From contig JAFLUY010000001.1 in assembly GCA_022508565.1 (NCBI GenBank), positions 186,001 through 250,000 on the forward strand: a stretch of DNA of 64,000 nucleotides, written 5' to 3'. Shown here in pieces: positions 18,040-28,889 of this stretch. The stretch comes from Erysipelotrichales bacterium (GTDB taxonomy: Bacteria; Bacillota_I; Bacilli_A; RF39; UBA660). Position 1 is the stretch's first letter; the number at the start of each line of letters is the position of its first letter. The notes beneath the pieces are model-generated. The model worked only from the letters and a program-made list of their open reading frames with translations, was not told the origin of the DNA and made no database searches. Position numbers and translations under genes: made by a program.

Positions 18040-19120
18040 TGAAATCAAGACATTTGATGAAAGAAAACAAGAATTATTAGAAGAAGGACAAAAGAAAGGC
18101 TATATAACATTTGAGCAACTTGCAAACAGTTTAAAAGGATTAGATATTGATGCTGATTCTCTTGATCAATTGTATAATGCCTTTGTTGAAGCAGGAATCA
18201 GTGTTATTACTGAAGAAGATGAAGCATCTGGTGGAGAAAAAAAAGATGAGGTAATCGTACTAGATGATGAAGATCTAACTAAAGATGTAAATATTAATGA
18301 TCCAGTTCGTATGTATTTAAAAGAAATTGGTCGTATCTCATTGCTTACAACTGAAGAAGAAATGAATTTATCTATAAGAGTTGCTGAAGGGGATGAAGAA
18401 GCCAGAAATATTTTAGCTGAATCTAACTTACGTCTCGTTGTATCTATTGCTAAAAGATACGTGGGTCGTGGTTTATTATTCCTTGATTTAATCCAAGAAG
18501 GAAATATTGGGTTAATGAAAGCTGTAGAAAAATTCGACTTTGGTAAAGGTTATAAATTCTCAACATATGCAACATGGTGGATTCGTCAAGCAATTACACG
18601 CGCATTAGCAGACCAAGCAAGAACAATTCGTGTACCAGTTCATATGGTTGAAACAATAAATAAAATGGCTCGTATTCAAAGACAAATGACGCTTGAATTA
18701 AATCGTGAACCAAGCGAAGAAGAATTAGCTAAGAAAATGGGTATATCAGTAGAAAAAGTTAGAGAAGTAATAAAAATCAGTCAAGACCCAGTTTCGCTTG
18801 AAACACCTATTGGCGAAGAAGATGATTCGCATTTAGGAGATTTCATAAAAGATGAATCGTCACTTTCTCCAGAAGAATATGCAACAAACGAAATATTAAA
18901 AGAAGAAATCAAATCAGTTTTATCTACTTTACAACCAAGAGAACAACAAGTATTAGAATTAAGATTTGGACTTATTGACGGTACAAGTTATACTTTAGAG
19001 GAAGTTGGTAAACGTTTCAATGTTACACGTGAAAGAATTAGACAAATAGAAGCAAAAGCTTTAAGAAAATTGAGACATCCATCTCGTGCTAAAAAATTAA
19101 AAGATTTTATGTCAGAATAA
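18026..19120 (+). CDS. rpoD: Primary sigma factor SigA/RpoD
   Basis: 364 residues. An acidic region 1.1 is followed by region 1.2 ([11 protein letters not shown]), region 2 ([20 protein letters not shown] for 2.3-2.4), region 3 and region 4.2 ([20 protein letters not shown]). Region 2.4 and 4.2 residues that read TATAAT and TTGACA are standard, which fits the promoters seen here. The ribosome site AGAGGA lies inside dnaG. Confidence 0.97.
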   Translation: MKKVNEIKTFDERKQELLEEGQKKGYITFEQLANSLKGLDIDADSLDQLYNAFVEAGISVITEEDEASGGEKKDEVIVLDDEDLTKDVNINDPVRMYLKEIGRISLLTTEEEMNLSIRVAEGDEEARNILAESNLRLVVSIAKRYVGRGLLFLDLIQEGNIGLMKAVEKFDFGKGYKFSTYATWWIRQAITRALADQARTIRVPVHMVETINKMARIQRQMTLELNREPSEEELAKKMGISVEKVREVIKISQDPVSLETPIGEEDDSHLGDFIKDESSLSPEEYATNEILKEEIKSVLSTLQPREQQVLELRFGLIDGTSYTLEEVGKRFNVTRERIRQIEAKALRKLRHPSRAKKLKDFMSE

Positions 19121-19141
19121 ACAAGGTATACCTTGTTTTTT
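19120..19141 (+). terminator. Terminator after dnaG-rpoD
   Basis: AACAAGG and CCTTGTT form a 7-bp stem with loop TATA, followed by seven or more T residues. Confidence 0.9.
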
Positions 19142-19183
19142 TCTCCTCTTATGTTATAATTAATCTATAATAGAGGTGTGGCT

Positions 19184-20005
19184 ATGGAAAGAATTTTAAA
19201 GAAAATATTATATGTTTTACTAACTATAACAATGTTATTTATTACTAACTATTTTATTATAAAAGATATCATGAATAATTATAACGATGAAGATATAATT
19301 ATTCCTAATAATAGTACAAGTAAAAAACTTGATACTATTTTAACTAATGAATATGGTTTATATAATAAATATGAATTAGTTAATAATGTTTCAGAAAAAG
19401 AAACAAATATAATGCACCGAGTTTTATTAAGATCTGATTGTGTAGTAGAATTACAATATTATAATAATCGCAATAATGAAACATTAAAGATGGTTCTTAA
19501 TGTTAATGATAAAAGAATAGAAAACGAAGAAGAATTCCTTAAAGAAGAACTTTATAATATTAATTTCCATTTATACGAAGATATTTTAGTAATTGAACAT
19601 TTAAAATCATACAATCGTATTCCATTTGTAAAAATTATTAATTTAACAACTGGAGAAACCAGAAATTTAGCAAGTGACATAGATTTTTATATTAATAATG
19701 TAAAAATTGATGAGACTGGTATATCTGTTTCATATTCTCGCCAAATTATGAGTCCTCAATATTACATTGATTTAAATATCAATGAAGTACCATTTACAGT
19801 TGATGAAAAAGAAATAATTATTGATGTTTGTAAGAAAAATTCATGGACTGATGAATTATATACTTTAGATTATGTATCATTTGATATGACCTATACTTAT
19901 ACAAATAATATACTTAATATAAATACTCCAGTAATTAATAATTTAAAATCTTTTAAAGATTTTATGAAAAATTACACACAAAACAATAGTACAATATGTA
20001 AATAA
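19184..20005 (+). CDS. Membrane-anchored extracytoplasmic protein, unknown function
   Basis: 273 residues from the ATG at 19184 (the GTG at 19178 is within the Shine-Dalgarno AGAGGTG). One N-terminal hydrophobic helix (ILYVLLTITMLFITNYFII) should anchor a large outside domain rich in Asn, Asp and Ile. No motif recognised. Two TATAAT boxes (19155-19160 and 19166-19171) lie directly upstream. Confidence 0.65.
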   Translation: MERILKKILYVLLTITMLFITNYFIIKDIMNNYNDEDIIIPNNSTSKKLDTILTNEYGLYNKYELVNNVSEKETNIMHRVLLRSDCVVELQYYNNRNNETLKMVLNVNDKRIENEEEFLKEELYNINFHLYEDILVIEHLKSYNRIPFVKIINLTTGETRNLASDIDFYINNVKIDETGISVSYSRQIMSPQYYIDLNINEVPFTVDEKEIIIDVCKKNSWTDELYTLDYVSFDMTYTYTNNILNINTPVINNLKSFKDFMKNYTQNNSTICK

Positions 20006-20007
20006 AT

Positions 20008-20037
20008 AAAGATAAGTTAAATGAAACTTATCTTTTT
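20008..20037 (+). terminator. Terminator upstream of trmK
   Basis: AGATAAGTT (20010-20018) pairs with AACTTATCT (20025-20033), followed by TTTT. The next -10 box starts about five bases later. Confidence 0.9.
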
Positions 20038-20064
20038 CTATGTTATAATTAATTCGGTGATCTT

Positions 20065-20721
20065 ATGATTAGTGCACGTTTAAAATCTTTAGCTAAATAT
20101 ATAGAAAATGATGATAATATTATCGATATTGGATGTGATCATGCCTTACTTGATATTTATTTAATAAAAAACAAACTAATAGATAATATTATTGTTTCAG
20201 ATATACATGAAAACGCTTTAAAAGTCGGTATTGATAATATCAGTAAAAATAAATTATCTAATAGTATTGACGCAAGATTAGGCAACGGTTTAGAAGTATT
20301 AAATAATGAAGATAAGATTGACACTATACTTATTTCTGGTATGGGGACATCTACTATATTAAATATTTTAGATAATAACCATCTAAGCAAGATTAATAAA
20401 TTAATATTACAATCAAATAATAATCATGAGGAATTAAGAAAAGGTGTAATTAATCTAGGATTTTATATTGAGGCAGAAGAATATCTTGTAGATAATAAGA
20501 AAAATTATATTAATATTATCTTTAAAAGAGGCAAAAAAAAATATAGCAAAAAAGAACTAAAATATGGTCCATTCTTGCTTAAAGATACTAGTTATTTAAA
20601 ATTTGAAATAGAGAATTGTAAAAAGATTAAAAATCTGATACCAAATATGAAAATAAAAAATAGATTATCTTTAAATCGAGAAATAATGCTATTGAATAAA
20701 TATTTGAAAAGAGGGGAATAA
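20065..20721 (+). CDS. trmK: tRNA (adenine(22)-N1)-methyltransferase
   Basis: 218 residues. SAM-binding motif IIDIGCDHALLDIYL near the N-terminus and the DTILISGMGTSTI motif match the TrmK family, which makes m1A22 in tRNA. In Bacillus trmK sits just downstream of the dnaG-sigA operon, as here. The promoter TGtTATAAT (20041-20049) and GGTGAT (20056-20061) imply a 9-10-base leader. Confidence 0.9.
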   Translation: MISARLKSLAKYIENDDNIIDIGCDHALLDIYLIKNKLIDNIIVSDIHENALKVGIDNISKNKLSNSIDARLGNGLEVLNNEDKIDTILISGMGTSTILNILDNNHLSKINKLILQSNNNHEELRKGVINLGFYIEAEEYLVDNKKNYINIIFKRGKKKYSKKELKYGPFLLKDTSYLKFEIENCKKIKNLIPNMKIKNRLSLNREIMLLNKYLKRGE

Positions 20722-21921
20722 ATGAGCAAGGTAGTAGTTATTGGAGCAGGTCCTTCTGGAATTATGGCAGCACTACAAGCAAGTAAAAATAATAAAGTAA
20801 TTATTATTGAAGGAAATGATAAAATAGGTAAAAAAATACTTGTTACTGGAAACGGAAAGTGTAATTTTTGGAACGAAGTAATAGATATTTCCAAATATAA
20901 TACAGATAATAAAGAAAAACTAAATGAATTTCTATCATATAAAGACAAAGTATATGAATACTTAACTACTTCATTAGGAATATATCCGTTTAATAAAAAT
21001 GGATACATATATCCTTATTCTAATACTGCAGTAAGTATTAATGAAACATTTAAAAATGCTTTAGAGAAAGAAAATATTAATATTATATATAATTTAAAAG
21101 TTATTGATATAGAAGTAAATAATGATAATGTTGAATTAGTATTAAATGATAATACAAAAATAATTGCGGATAAGGTTATAATCGCTACCGGAAGTAAAGC
21201 ATCTCCTAAAACTGGAAGCGATGGTTCAGGATATGAACTATTAAATAAATTAAAATTAAATATTAATCCTGTAACACCAGCATTAGTTCCGTTAACTAGT
21301 AATGAATCGTTCATATCTGATTGGGCAAATATTCGTGCCTCTGTTAAATTAAGTGTTTTTGATGAGAATCTGTTAATTAAAGAGGAATATGGCGAAATTC
21401 AATTAACTGATTATGGAATCAGTGGAATTGTTACATTCAATGTTAGTTCTCAAGTTCAAAATTTATTAAGTAAATACAATAACGTTAATCTATATATAGA
21501 TTTTTTACCAAATGAAAATAATTTACTAGAATTTTTAGAGAGTAGATTTAATAATATGAACAATCCTACAATTGAGGAAATGTTAGAAACAATATTTAAT
21601 TATAAATTAATGCATGTTTTATTAAGCGTTGCTAATATAAATAAAAAATTAAAATGGAATGAAATTAATAATAAGAATGAATTAATTAATACAATTAAGA
21701 ATTTTAAAATTATTATTAATGGTTCTGAAGATTACGAAAAGGCTCAAGTTTGTCACGGCGGTTTATCATTAAACGATATTGATGAGACATTTAAATTAAA
21801 AAAATATAATAATATTTCAGTTGTTGGCGAATTATTAGATGTCGATGGTATTTGTGGTGGATATAATTTAGCATTTGCTTTTATTTCTGGATATATAGCA
21901 GGAGAACATATAAATGATTAG
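20722..21921 (+). CDS. BaiN/HI0933-like FAD-dependent oxidoreductase
   Basis: 399 residues. Rossmann FAD motif VVVIGAGPSGIMAAL at the start, then KKILVTGNGKCNFWN, a diagnostic segment of the HI0933/YhiN/BaiN family, and IIATGS. The C-terminus has GELLDVDGICGGYNLAFAF. Substrate unknown. The ATG follows the trmK stop at once and the 3' end overlaps the next flavoprotein gene by 8 bases, so the three genes form an operon. Confidence 0.88.
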   Translation: MSKVVVIGAGPSGIMAALQASKNNKVIIIEGNDKIGKKILVTGNGKCNFWNEVIDISKYNTDNKEKLNEFLSYKDKVYEYLTTSLGIYPFNKNGYIYPYSNTAVSINETFKNALEKENINIIYNLKVIDIEVNNDNVELVLNDNTKIIADKVIIATGSKASPKTGSDGSGYELLNKLKLNINPVTPALVPLTSNESFISDWANIRASVKLSVFDENLLIKEEYGEIQLTDYGISGIVTFNVSSQVQNLLSKYNNVNLYIDFLPNENNLLEFLESRFNNMNNPTIEEMLETIFNYKLMHVLLSVANINKKLKWNEINNKNELINTIKNFKIIINGSEDYEKAQVCHGGLSLNDIDETFKLKKYNNISVVGELLDVDGICGGYNLAFAFISGYIAGEHIND

Positions 21922-23488
21922 AGTTAGACAAATAAAAGTAGATATTTTAAATAATGACGAATCTCATATTTTAAATAAACTAGCAAAAGCTTTAGAAATA
22001 AATAAATATGACATAATATCTTATAAGATAAAGAGACAATCATTAGACGCTAGAAATAAAGATAGGATATTATATGTATATGAAATAGATGTTGAAGTTA
22101 GCAACGAAGAAAAAGTTCTAAAAAATAAATTATCAAATGATATATTTATATCGCCAAACGAAGAATATGCTTTTAAAAAAGCTAAGAATTATAATAACAA
22201 AACCATTATTGTTGGCTCAGGTCCAGCAGGTCTTTTTGCCGCTTTTATACTTGTTGAAGGAGGAATTAAACCAATCATTATTGAACGTGGTGAGTGTGTT
22301 GAAGATAGAATTAAATCGGTTCAAAATTTCTGGGAACAAAATATTTTAAATATTAATTCCAATGTTCAATTTGGTGAAGGGGGAGCAGGAACATTTTCCG
22401 ATGGAAAATTAAATACATTGGTAAAAGATAAAGAAAATTATAGTTTATGTGTGCTAGAGACTTTTGTGCGCTTTGGTGCACCAAAAGAAATCCTTTATAG
22501 CTATAAACCACATATTGGTACAGATATCTTAGTAAAAGTAATTAAAAATATGCGTGAATATATATTAAGTAAAGGCGCACAGATTCACTACAACACATTA
22601 ATGACAGACATTATAATTGATAATAATAAAATAAAAGGAATAGAAGTAAATAATAAAGATATTATAGAATGTGATAATTTAATATTGGCCATTGGTCATA
22701 GCGCTAGAGATACATTTAAAATGTTAAATGAAAAGGGATTATCAATGCAATCTAAACCATTTGCTGTTGGTTTAAGAATTGAACATCCGCAAGATTTAAT
22801 AAATAGAAGTCAATATGGAGATAAATACAAAGACTTTTTAGGTGCAGCTAGTTATAAATTGACTCATCAAAGTTCTAATGGACATGGCGTATATTCATTT
22901 TGTATGTGTCCAGGAGGTTATGTTGTAAATGCTTCAAGCGAAGAAAAAAGATTAGCTGTTAATGGTATGAGTTACTATAAAAGAGATTCAAAAAATGCCA
23001 ATAGCGCACTAGTTATAACTATTAATTCAAATGATTATGGAGAATCTCTATTTGCGGGAATGGAATTCCAGCAAAACCTAGAAAAGAAAGCTTATAAATT
23101 AGGTAATGGATTAATACCAATTCAATTACTAAGAGATTATATAGAAAATAAAGAAACAATATCCTTAGGTAAAGTCACACCATGTACAAAAGGAAAATAC
23201 AAGTTCGCTAACTTAAACAATCTATTTAATGATGAATTAAATAGCGCTTTAAAAGAAGCATTAGTAGCTTTTGATAAAAAAATAAAGAATTTTATGATGA
23301 GTGATGCAATTCTTTTAGGAATTGAATCAAGAACCTCATCAGCAATAAAAATCTTAAGAAATGAATTATTTGAGAGCAATATCGAAGGTATATATCCATG
23401 TGGCGAAGGCAGTGGTTATGCCGGAGGTATTACGACTTCTGCAATTGATGGAATAAAAATTGCTGAATGTATAATAAATAAAGATTAA
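21914..23488 (+). CDS. FAD-dependent dehydrogenase (COG2509-like)
   Basis: 524 residues. An N-terminal region of about 90 residues precedes the FAD motif IIVGSGPAGLFAAFIL. Further landmarks are FGEGGAGTFSDGKLNT, FCMCPGGYVVNASSE and a C-terminal PCGEGSGYAGGITTSAIDG flavin-binding segment, the pattern of the large COG2509 flavoproteins. Substrate unknown. Overlaps the preceding flavoprotein gene. Confidence 0.85.
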   Translation: MIRVRQIKVDILNNDESHILNKLAKALEINKYDIISYKIKRQSLDARNKDRILYVYEIDVEVSNEEKVLKNKLSNDIFISPNEEYAFKKAKNYNNKTIIVGSGPAGLFAAFILVEGGIKPIIIERGECVEDRIKSVQNFWEQNILNINSNVQFGEGGAGTFSDGKLNTLVKDKENYSLCVLETFVRFGAPKEILYSYKPHIGTDILVKVIKNMREYILSKGAQIHYNTLMTDIIIDNNKIKGIEVNNKDIIECDNLILAIGHSARDTFKMLNEKGLSMQSKPFAVGLRIEHPQDLINRSQYGDKYKDFLGAASYKLTHQSSNGHGVYSFCMCPGGYVVNASSEEKRLAVNGMSYYKRDSKNANSALVITINSNDYGESLFAGMEFQQNLEKKAYKLGNGLIPIQLLRDYIENKETISLGKVTPCTKGKYKFANLNNLFNDELNSALKEALVAFDKKIKNFMMSDAILLGIESRTSSAIKILRNELFESNIEGIYPCGEGSGYAGGITTSAIDGIKIAECIINKD

Positions 23489-23530
23489 TAAATAAAAGAA
23501 TATATGATAAAATAAACGAAGGTGATTTAT

Positions 23531-25327
23531 ATGGATTTAAGCCATATTCGAAATTTTAGTATTATAGCACATATTGATCATGGCAAATCGACTCTAGCTG
23601 ATCGTATCCTAGAACTAACTGGTGCTGTTGACAAACACGACATGAAAAATCAATTACTTGATAGTATGGACCTTGAAAGAGAACGCGGTATTACTATTAA
23701 GTTAAATGCTGTTGAGTTAAATTATAAATATAAAAATGAGGATTATATTCTTCATTTAATAGATACCCCAGGTCATGTCGACTTTTCCTACGAGGTATCA
23801 AGAAGTTTAGCTGCGTGTGAAGGCGCAATTCTTATTGTTGATGCAGCACAAGGAATTGAAGCTCAAACTCTAGCAAATCTTTATTTAGCAATGAGCAATG
23901 ACTTAACAATCATTCCTGTAATTAATAAAATAGATTTACCTAATGCTGATGTTCCTAAAATTAAAAATGAATTAGTAAGTGTTTTAGGTTTTAATGAAGA
24001 AGATATATTATTATGTTCTGGAAAAACAGGTGAAGGAGTCAAAGAATTAATAGATGCTATTATTGAAAGAATACCAGCACCTAATCCACCAGAAAATAAT
24101 GAAACAAAGGCGATGATATTTGATTCATACTTTGATCCATATCGTGGTGTTATTGCATCAGTACGTGTATTTAGTGGGGAAATTACAAAAAAAGATATAA
24201 TAAAGATGCTTGCAACTAAAGCTGAATATGAAGTAGTTGAATTAGGAGTAAATACACCAAAACCCAAGCAAATCGATAAATTAGTTCCTGGTCAAGTTGG
24301 TTGGATAAACGCATCAATTAAAACAATTGATACAGTTTCAGTAGGAGATACAATAACAACTAAATCACATGAAGCAAATGAACCACTTCCGGGATATCAA
24401 CCAATGAAACCAATGGTTTATTCTGGATTATTTCCAATTGAACCAAATAAATTTGAAATGTTAAAAGAGGCGCTTGAAAAATTAAAACTTAATGATGCTT
24501 CATTAACATTTGAACCTGAGACATCTGAAGCTTTAGGGTTTGGATTTAGATGTGGTTTCTTAGGACTTTTACATATGGAAATAATTGAAGAAAGAATTAC
24601 TCGTGAATTCGGTATTGATATTATTGCGACTTCGCCATCAGTAATATATGAAATTGAACTTACTAATGGAGAAACAATGTATTTAGATAGTCCAACTAAG
24701 ATGCCAGATCGAGCAAAAATAAAAGAAATAAGAGAGCCTTTTATAACTACTAACATATTTGTCCCAAGCGAATATATTGGTCCAATAATGGAACTATGCC
24801 AAGATAAAAGAGGAATTTATAAATCCCTCGATTATATAAATGATACAAGAGTAAATATTCACTATGATTTACCATTATCGGAAATAGTTTATGATTTCTT
24901 TGACAGATTAAAATCTAGTACTAAAGGTTATGCTTCATTTGACTATGAACTATGTGGGTACAAAGCACAGGATTTAGTAAAAATGGATATTTTAATAAAC
25001 GGAGATCCAGTTGATGCATTATCTTTAATAGTACATAAGGACTTTGCATATCAAAGGGGAAAAAAGATAGTTGAGAATCTAAAAGAAATTATTCCGCGTC
25101 AATTATTTCAAGTGCCACTACAAGCTAGTATTGGTTCAAAAGTAATTGCTAGAGAGACTATATCTCAAATGCGTAAAAACGTACTTGCAAAGTGTTATGG
25201 CGGAGATATATCAAGAAAAAGAAAACTACTAGAAGCTCAAAAAGAAGGTAAAAAGAGAATGAAAATGGTTGGTTCTGTAGAAATACCGCCAGAAGCATTC
25301 CTAAGTGTTTTAAAAACCGAAAAATAA
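23531..25327 (+). CDS. lepA: Elongation factor 4 (LepA) GTPase
   Basis: 598 residues from the ATG at 23531; the GTG at 23522 is part of the Shine-Dalgarno AAGGTGAT. G1 motif AHIDHGKS (13-20), DTPGHVDF and NKIDLPNAD are intact, and the C-terminal LepA domain ([39 protein letters not shown]) is complete. It acts on ribosomes in elongation or biogenesis. lepA followed by hemW is the standard Firmicute order. Confidence 0.97.
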   Translation: MDLSHIRNFSIIAHIDHGKSTLADRILELTGAVDKHDMKNQLLDSMDLERERGITIKLNAVELNYKYKNEDYILHLIDTPGHVDFSYEVSRSLAACEGAILIVDAAQGIEAQTLANLYLAMSNDLTIIPVINKIDLPNADVPKIKNELVSVLGFNEEDILLCSGKTGEGVKELIDAIIERIPAPNPPENNETKAMIFDSYFDPYRGVIASVRVFSGEITKKDIIKMLATKAEYEVVELGVNTPKPKQIDKLVPGQVGWINASIKTIDTVSVGDTITTKSHEANEPLPGYQPMKPMVYSGLFPIEPNKFEMLKEALEKLKLNDASLTFEPETSEALGFGFRCGFLGLLHMEIIEERITREFGIDIIATSPSVIYEIELTNGETMYLDSPTKMPDRAKIKEIREPFITTNIFVPSEYIGPIMELCQDKRGIYKSLDYINDTRVNIHYDLPLSEIVYDFFDRLKSSTKGYASFDYELCGYKAQDLVKMDILINGDPVDALSLIVHKDFAYQRGKKIVENLKEIIPRQLFQVPLQASIGSKVIARETISQMRKNVLAKCYGGDISRKRKLLEAQKEGKKRMKMVGSVEIPPEAFLSVLKTEK

Positions 25328-25332
25328 ATATT

Positions 25333-25356
25333 AGCAATTCGTCAAGAATTGCTTTT
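25333..25356 (+). terminator. Terminator after lepA
   Basis: AGCAATTC and GAATTGCT form an 8-bp stem with loop GTCAA, followed by TTT. Confidence 0.8.
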
Positions 25357-25428
25357 ATTATTGCTTATTAATAAAATTATTGAGTTTTTACTTTATTTAT
25401 TATAAAATTTTATTGTAAGGTGATTAAA

Positions 25429-26511
25429 ATGGAAGCAGTATATATTCATATTCCTTTTTGTAAACATATATGTTCTTACTGTGATTTTCCTAAAGTATTA
25501 CATATCGATTCTTTTGTCGAAGATTATTTAGAAAGTCTTCAAAGAGAAATTGAGAATAATTACGATGGAGAACGTATAAAATCCATTTATATTGGTGGTG
25601 GTACACCATCATGTCTTACAAAAAAAGAAAGAATTAAATTATTTAGAATTTTAGAAATATTTAATCGTACGCCTGATTGCGAATATACTTTTGAAATTAA
25701 TCCAAGTGATATTGATGAAGATTTATTAGATGATATTGTTGATGGAGGAATAAATCGCGTAAGTATTGGGATTGAGTCTTTTGATTTTGAAAATCTAAAA
25801 ATACTTGAAAGGGAAACAGATTATAAAGATATCGAAAATAAACTTAATTTAATTAAAAAAAGGGGAATTATTAATATTAATTTGGATTTAATGTATGCAA
25901 TTCCAGGAGAAAAATTGAGTGTTTTAAAACAAGACTTAAAGAAATTAATTAAGTTAGACCCAACTCATATATCTACTTATTCCTTAATTATTGAAAATAA
26001 TACAAAATTAAATAATGACAATGCTCAATATATTGATGAAGAATTAGATTTAAAAATGTATAATGAAATTCGTAAAATATTAAAAAAAGCTGGTTACAAA
26101 CATTATGAAGTGAGTAATTTTGCAAAAGAAGGATACGAATCACGTCACAATCTAAATTATTGGAACAACGCAGAATACTACGGTTTTGGGTTAGGAGCTG
26201 CCGGTTATAAAGCAGGTTTTAGATATACAAACACCAAAAATTTACATGAATATATAGATGGAAATCACCAAGCTGAATCTTTGCTTATGACTTATAAAGA
26301 ACAAATGGATAACGAATTAATGCTTGGCTTAAGAAAGATTGAAGGCGTAGATGTTAATGAATTTTATGATAAATATGGAGAAAACATTCAAGATGTGTAT
26401 CCAATAAAAGAATTACTTGAATCTAAAGAACTTATTTATAAGAGCGGACATATCTTTATTCCAGAGGATAAAATTTATATTATGAATGAGATACTTATAA
26501 AACTAATATAA
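25429..26511 (+). CDS. hemW: Radical SAM heme chaperone HemW (HemN-like)
   Basis: 360 residues from the ATG at 25429, with AAGGTGATT as ribosome site. The radical SAM triad is Cys11, Cys15, Cys18 (HIPFCKHICSYCDF). IGGGTPSCL, IGIESF and the HNLNYWNN segment are typical of HemW. Known HemW proteins bind heme and insert it into respiratory enzymes rather than oxidising coproporphyrinogen. No heme-biosynthesis gene is seen in the window. Confidence 0.92.
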   Translation: MEAVYIHIPFCKHICSYCDFPKVLHIDSFVEDYLESLQREIENNYDGERIKSIYIGGGTPSCLTKKERIKLFRILEIFNRTPDCEYTFEINPSDIDEDLLDDIVDGGINRVSIGIESFDFENLKILERETDYKDIENKLNLIKKRGIININLDLMYAIPGEKLSVLKQDLKKLIKLDPTHISTYSLIIENNTKLNNDNAQYIDEELDLKMYNEIRKILKKAGYKHYEVSNFAKEGYESRHNLNYWNNAEYYGFGLGAAGYKAGFRYTNTKNLHEYIDGNHQAESLLMTYKEQMDNELMLGLRKIEGVDVNEFYDKYGENIQDVYPIKELLESKELIYKSGHIFIPEDKIYIMNEILIKLI

Positions 26512-26571
26512 TCATATTGAAAATATTAATATTTTTTGTTAGAATTTATATTAAGATAGAAGGGTGTTAAA

Positions 26572-28077
26572 ATGAAAAGAATTAATAAATTAATTATTTT
26601 AGGGGTTAGTGTTTTGATATGTAGTTTAGTATCTGTTAATGTTAATGCAGCAGAACTAACTTATAGTAATAGTAATAAAATTAATGAGAATGGTGTTTTA
26701 AAATTACCATTAATTGCAAAAATCGGGGAAAATGAAACAATTAGTGAGATAAATTTAACTTGTAAAGTTGATGATACAGATGTTTCATGTACATTTCAAA
26801 ATGCAGATTCAAATATTACATCATCTGGATCAGATACTAATAGAATTTTCAAATATGTAGGAGAGGAATCAGGTAATTTTCCTAGCAATACCGATACAAC
26901 AATTGGTTATCTTGTATTAACTAATTCTACAGAAACTCAAAAACAAGTAAGATTTACTATAACTAGTACTGATAACAGATTCAATATTGACTCAACTAGT
27001 ACAACCGTTTCGGGAATCAAAATTAAAAGTAATGATGCTTCATTAAAGAGAGTAACTGTTTCTCAAGGAACAATGACACCCGCCTTTTCTACAGATATAA
27101 CTGAATACACTATTTATAATATTCCAGACACTGTTAAATCAGTGAATATAGATACAGAATGTACTACCTCAGGTTGCAGTGTAAATATTGATTCACCTGC
27201 AGGTAAAAACGGATCAAGAGTTAACTTAAATCAAGGTTCAAATAGAATTGAAGTAAGAGTAACTAGTGAAGATGGAACAACGACCAGAGTTTATGCATTA
27301 AATATTTTAAGAGGTGATACAGGTTATAATTCATCTAAACTTACATCATTATCATTTGGTGATAATACTATGTCACCAGAGTTTAAAAGCGATGTTTTAG
27401 AATACACTGTAACAATACCTAACAACATTACATCATTAGTTACTATAATGAGTTATGAAAAAACAGACCCAAATGCTGCTGAATCACTTGAAGGTTTTGA
27501 TAACCTAGTAGTTGGAGAAAACAAAGCAACAATTACTCTTGACAGTGTCAATGGCGATCAAACTACAACATATATTATTACAATTGTTAGAATGAATGAA
27601 CAAGATATTGAAGTCTTAAAATATAAAAATAACCAAATAACTTTTCGTGATTCTGACGGCATTCAAACAACTTTAAGTGAAAATGAATTTAAAGAATTAT
27701 ATCCGGAAGAATGGAAGAAAATAGAAAACAAAGAATATAAATTTGATAAAGATGGTAATTTGATTACTAACGAAGAAGAAAAAGAAGAAGAGCCTAAGAA
27801 AAAGAGTAATCTTTGGTTAATTATCTTAATTATCGTTATAGGTTTAATTATAATTGGCGTATCTGGGTTCTTTATCTTTAAACGCAAAAAAAATCCAGAG
27901 GAAAATATTGATGAAGAAAATAAAGATAGTGAAGAAGAAATTAACGAAGAGGGAATTGAAGAAAACGTAATTAAGGAAGAAGAAAAAGATTTTGAAACCG
28001 AGACAATGAATATTGATGAAGCTCTAGTAGATCTAATGAGTACTAAACAATATGAATTTAAGGATGAGGATGAGTAA
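26572..28077 (+). CDS. Secreted cadherin-like beta-sandwich protein with C-terminal membrane anchor
   Basis: 501 residues. A signal peptide (about 1-26, ending near NVNAAE) is followed by a cohesin-like beta domain (about 27-150), two cadherin-like beta-sandwich domains (about 153-245 and 258-343; LKRVTVSQGTMTPAFSTD..EYT), an acidic segment, a membrane helix (LWLIILIIVIGLIIIGVSGF) and a very acidic cytoplasmic tail. The domains resemble those at the C-terminus of the 711-residue prepilin. No LPXTG sorting signal. Probably a surface adhesion or sensing protein. Confidence 0.75.
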   Translation: MKRINKLIILGVSVLICSLVSVNVNAAELTYSNSNKINENGVLKLPLIAKIGENETISEINLTCKVDDTDVSCTFQNADSNITSSGSDTNRIFKYVGEESGNFPSNTDTTIGYLVLTNSTETQKQVRFTITSTDNRFNIDSTSTTVSGIKIKSNDASLKRVTVSQGTMTPAFSTDITEYTIYNIPDTVKSVNIDTECTTSGCSVNIDSPAGKNGSRVNLNQGSNRIEVRVTSEDGTTTRVYALNILRGDTGYNSSKLTSLSFGDNTMSPEFKSDVLEYTVTIPNNITSLVTIMSYEKTDPNAAESLEGFDNLVVGENKATITLDSVNGDQTTTYIITIVRMNEQDIEVLKYKNNQITFRDSDGIQTTLSENEFKELYPEEWKKIENKEYKFDKDGNLITNEEEKEEEPKKKSNLWLIILIIVIGLIIIGVSGFFIFKRKKNPEENIDEENKDSEEEINEEGIEENVIKEEEKDFETETMNIDEALVDLMSTKQYEFKDEDE

Positions 28078-28090
28078 ACTCATCTTTTTT
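28069..28090 (+). terminator. Terminator overlapping the stop of the cadherin-like gene
   Basis: GATGAG and CTCATC pair across the TAA stop codon, followed by six T residues. Confidence 0.85.
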
Positions 28091-28115
28091 CTTGTATTAT
28101 TTTTTAGAAAAAACC

Positions 28116-28144
28116 TTGCACAACCTACGATTGTGTATTATAAT
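28116..28144 (+). promoter_or_regulatory. Promoter of rpsU
   Basis: TTGCAC (28116-28121), a 17-base spacer and TATAAT (28139-28144). Confidence 0.75.
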
Positions 28145-28171
28145 ACTAGTGAATTGAGAGGAGGGAAGCAA

Positions 28172-28363
28172 ATGACAAAAGTTGAAGTTAAAAACGGAGA
28201 TATAAATGGTGCTTTAAAAAGATTTAAGATGAAAGTCGCAAAATCCGGTGTCCCTTCTGAATTAAAAAAACATAAAGAATATAAAAAACCAGGCGTTAAA
28301 AGAAGAGAAGCTAAAAAAGAAATGATTAAGAATTCTCGTAAGAGAAACAAAAAAAGAGGGTAG
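28172..28363 (+). CDS. rpsU: 30S ribosomal protein S21
   Basis: 63 residues, slightly longer than Bacillus S21 (57). Start at 28172 follows the strong Shine-Dalgarno GAGGAGGG; the frame is open upstream, but the longer version would run back through the promoter. The sequence is typical: short N-terminal strand, GALKRFKMKVAKSG and a very basic C-terminal helix (KKPGVKRREAKKE). Heads the yqeY-yqfC-yqfD-ybeY-era region as in Bacillus. Confidence 0.95.
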   Translation: MTKVEVKNGDINGALKRFKMKVAKSGVPSELKKHKEYKKPGVKRREAKKEMIKNSRKRNKKRG

Positions 28364-28397
28364 TTAATACTTTCTTTTATTTTAAAGGAGAATATAT

Positions 28398-28835
28398 ATG
28401 TTTGAAACCATTAAAAAAGATTTAACTACAGCAATGAAAGAGCAAGATAAATTTAAATTAGATGTAATAAGAATGCTTAAAAGTGCATTACAACTTGAAA
28501 GCATCGCAAAAAAACATGATTTGTCTGATGAAGAAGTTATAGCTGTAATTAAAAGAGAGACAAAGAAGCGCGCTTCATCAATTGAGGAATACAAAAAATA
28601 TGGTAAAACTGATACAGTTGAATCTTTAAAAAAAGAAATTGAGATTTTATCAGTATATTTACCAGAAGAATTAAGTGATGATGAACTTAATAGAATCATC
28701 GAAGAAACAATTAAAGAATTGAATGCTGAATCAATTAAAGATATGGGTAATGTTATTAAAACAGTTGGTTCTAAAGTTGGATCTTCTGCTGATATGGGAA
28801 AAGTATCTAAAATCGTTAAAGAAAAATTATCATAA
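28398..28835 (+). CDS. yqeY: GatB/YqeY domain protein
   Basis: 145 residues, all helical. The YqeY pattern is clear: KKDLTTAMKEQDKFKLDVIRM, IKRETKKRASSIEEYKKYGKT, and the C-terminal DMGNVIKTVGSKVGSSADMG. The domain is related to the tRNA-binding tail of GatB; its role in Firmicutes is not settled. Position right after rpsU is conserved. Confidence 0.93.
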   Translation: MFETIKKDLTTAMKEQDKFKLDVIRMLKSALQLESIAKKHDLSDEEVIAVIKRETKKRASSIEEYKKYGKTDTVESLKKEIEILSVYLPEELSDDELNRIIEETIKELNAESIKDMGNVIKTVGSKVGSSADMGKVSKIVKEKLS

Positions 28836-28858
28836 AGCACAATATGTGCTTTTTTTCT
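28834..28858 (+). terminator. Terminator after yqeY
   Basis: AAAGCACA and TGTGCTTT form an 8-bp stem with a T run. Confidence 0.88.
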
Positions 28859-28889
28859 TTTTCTCTCATATATATTAGTGGTGATAACA